DNA of 64,000 nucleotides, taken from positions 1,751,001-1,815,000 of the forward strand of contig NZ_AP019779.1 in NCBI RefSeq assembly GCF_019669925.1, in the 5' to 3' direction. Below, one piece after another: positions 63,770-64,000 of this stretch (within the stretch, counting starts at the first letter, position 1; every line of letters begins with the position of its first letter). A program made the translations under genes and the position numbers. The notes below the pieces were generated by a model. It was not told the DNA's origin and did no database searches. It was given only the letters and a program-made list of their open reading frames with translations. The DNA is from Methanobrevibacter arboriphilus (GTDB taxonomy: Archaea > Methanobacteriota > Methanobacteria > Methanobacteriales > Methanobacteriaceae).

Positions 63770-64000
63770 TTATGTGTTCCTTTTATAAAGATTAATATTA
63801 TTGTATTTTTTGATTATAGTATAATTTTCAATTGTATAATTTTCTTTAGATATATTTCTAGAAATATAATAAGTCACGTTATTTTTTTCTAGTTTTGGGA
63901 TATCCTTCTCATATGCTGCCCCTACATTCATCATCAAATACCATGTGTAATATCTTGTATTATAAGTCCAAATAACCTTGCTGTCATAATTAGGGTCATA
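63770..64000 (-). CDS. C-terminal part of an unidentified protein (cut by window end)
   Basis: A minus-strand frame enters at the window edge and ends at TAA (plus strand 63770-63772), giving 76 residues: it starts YDPNYDSKVIWTYNTRYYTW, continues with VGAAYEKDIPKLEKNNVTYY, and ends KKYNNINLYKRNT. The absence of stops and its coding-like composition support a real gene. The end resembles the soluble tail of membrane glycosyltransferases such as GT39/ArnT-like enzymes, a weak impression. It lies upstream of the GT4 gene on the same strand. Confidence 0.6.
   Translation of the reverse strand, partial: YDPNYDSKVIWTYNTRYYTWYLMMNVGAAYEKDIPKLEKNNVTYYISRNISKENYTIENYTIIKKYNNINLYKRNT

Overview
The window is archaeal and comes from a hydrogenotrophic methanogen of the order Methanobacteriales, most like Methanobrevibacter. 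Support: the end of an mtr operon (mtrG tail, mtrH), mvhDGAB, an hdrCBA cluster, methanogenesis marker 14, mfnA (methanofuran pathway), CobY/CobS/CobZ-type cobamide enzymes, a type-2 (methanogen) seryl-tRNA synthetase, aTrm56, KEOPS Pcc1, ribosomal protein uL16/L10e, and secreted Ig-like/CARDB/PKD 'adhesin-like' proteins. The DNA is extremely AT-rich. Spacers are nearly pure A/T with many degenerate short-period tandem repeats, and several proteins carry Asn-rich low-complexity insertions, which would fit an insect- or animal-gut Methanobrevibacter. The genus is an inference. No tRNA, rRNA, CRISPR array, IS element or prophage was seen.

Layout. 1-1200: end of the mtr operon, closed by a clear hairpin/T-run terminator. 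1480-7840 (+): cation/Ca2+ exchanger and universal stress protein, marker 14, CobY-like guanylyltransferase, PRC-barrel protein, AarF/UbiB kinase. 8090-15030 (-): hdrCBA and the minimal SUF pair sufC-sufB, with a gene-poor stretch between them. 15030-20130: a 1 kb regulatory-looking spacer with tandem palindromes, then mvhDGAB and its terminator. 20400-45270: housekeeping and cofactor genes on both strands (DedA, CooT, dihydroorotase, HIGH nucleotidyltransferase, FKBP, B-box membrane protein, SerRS, Pcc1, FmdE, CooC, metallophosphoesterase, uL16, PEP synthase, MfnA, fumarase beta domain, aTrm56, CobS, CobZ/PgpA-like, LarC, KTSC). 46300-64000: cell-envelope territory (anchored protein, frameshifted polysaccharide polymerase, Mrr-like and DUF354 proteins, GHL-type hydrolase, second DedA, nitroreductase, QueC, acyltransferase, zinc-ribbon/NERD membrane protein, transglutaminase, adhesin-like proteins, glycosyltransferase).

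How it works together. MtrH acts in the sodium-pumping methyl transfer step. Mvh supplies H2 electrons that, in the known Mvh-Hdr complex, pass through MvhD to HdrA for flavin-based bifurcation. The HdrCBA encoded here is unusual: its HdrA carries an extra C-terminal domain that looks like MvhD without any cysteine, and its HdrB lacks one cysteine of the second CCG motif. It may therefore be a paralogous Hdr rather than the housekeeping one. CobY, CobS and the CobZ-like protein belong to the cobamide pathway that feeds MtrA. CooC, CooT and LarC are all linked to nickel handling.

Most notable for follow-up: the divergent HdrA/HdrB, the palindrome array with its own TATA box upstream of mvh, a gene with a signal peptide but no ATG/GTG/TTG start, a one-base frameshift in the polymerase, a pseudogene scrap at 34186-34252 that matches the NERD-protein gene 21 kb away, and a 42-bp dispersed intergenic repeat.
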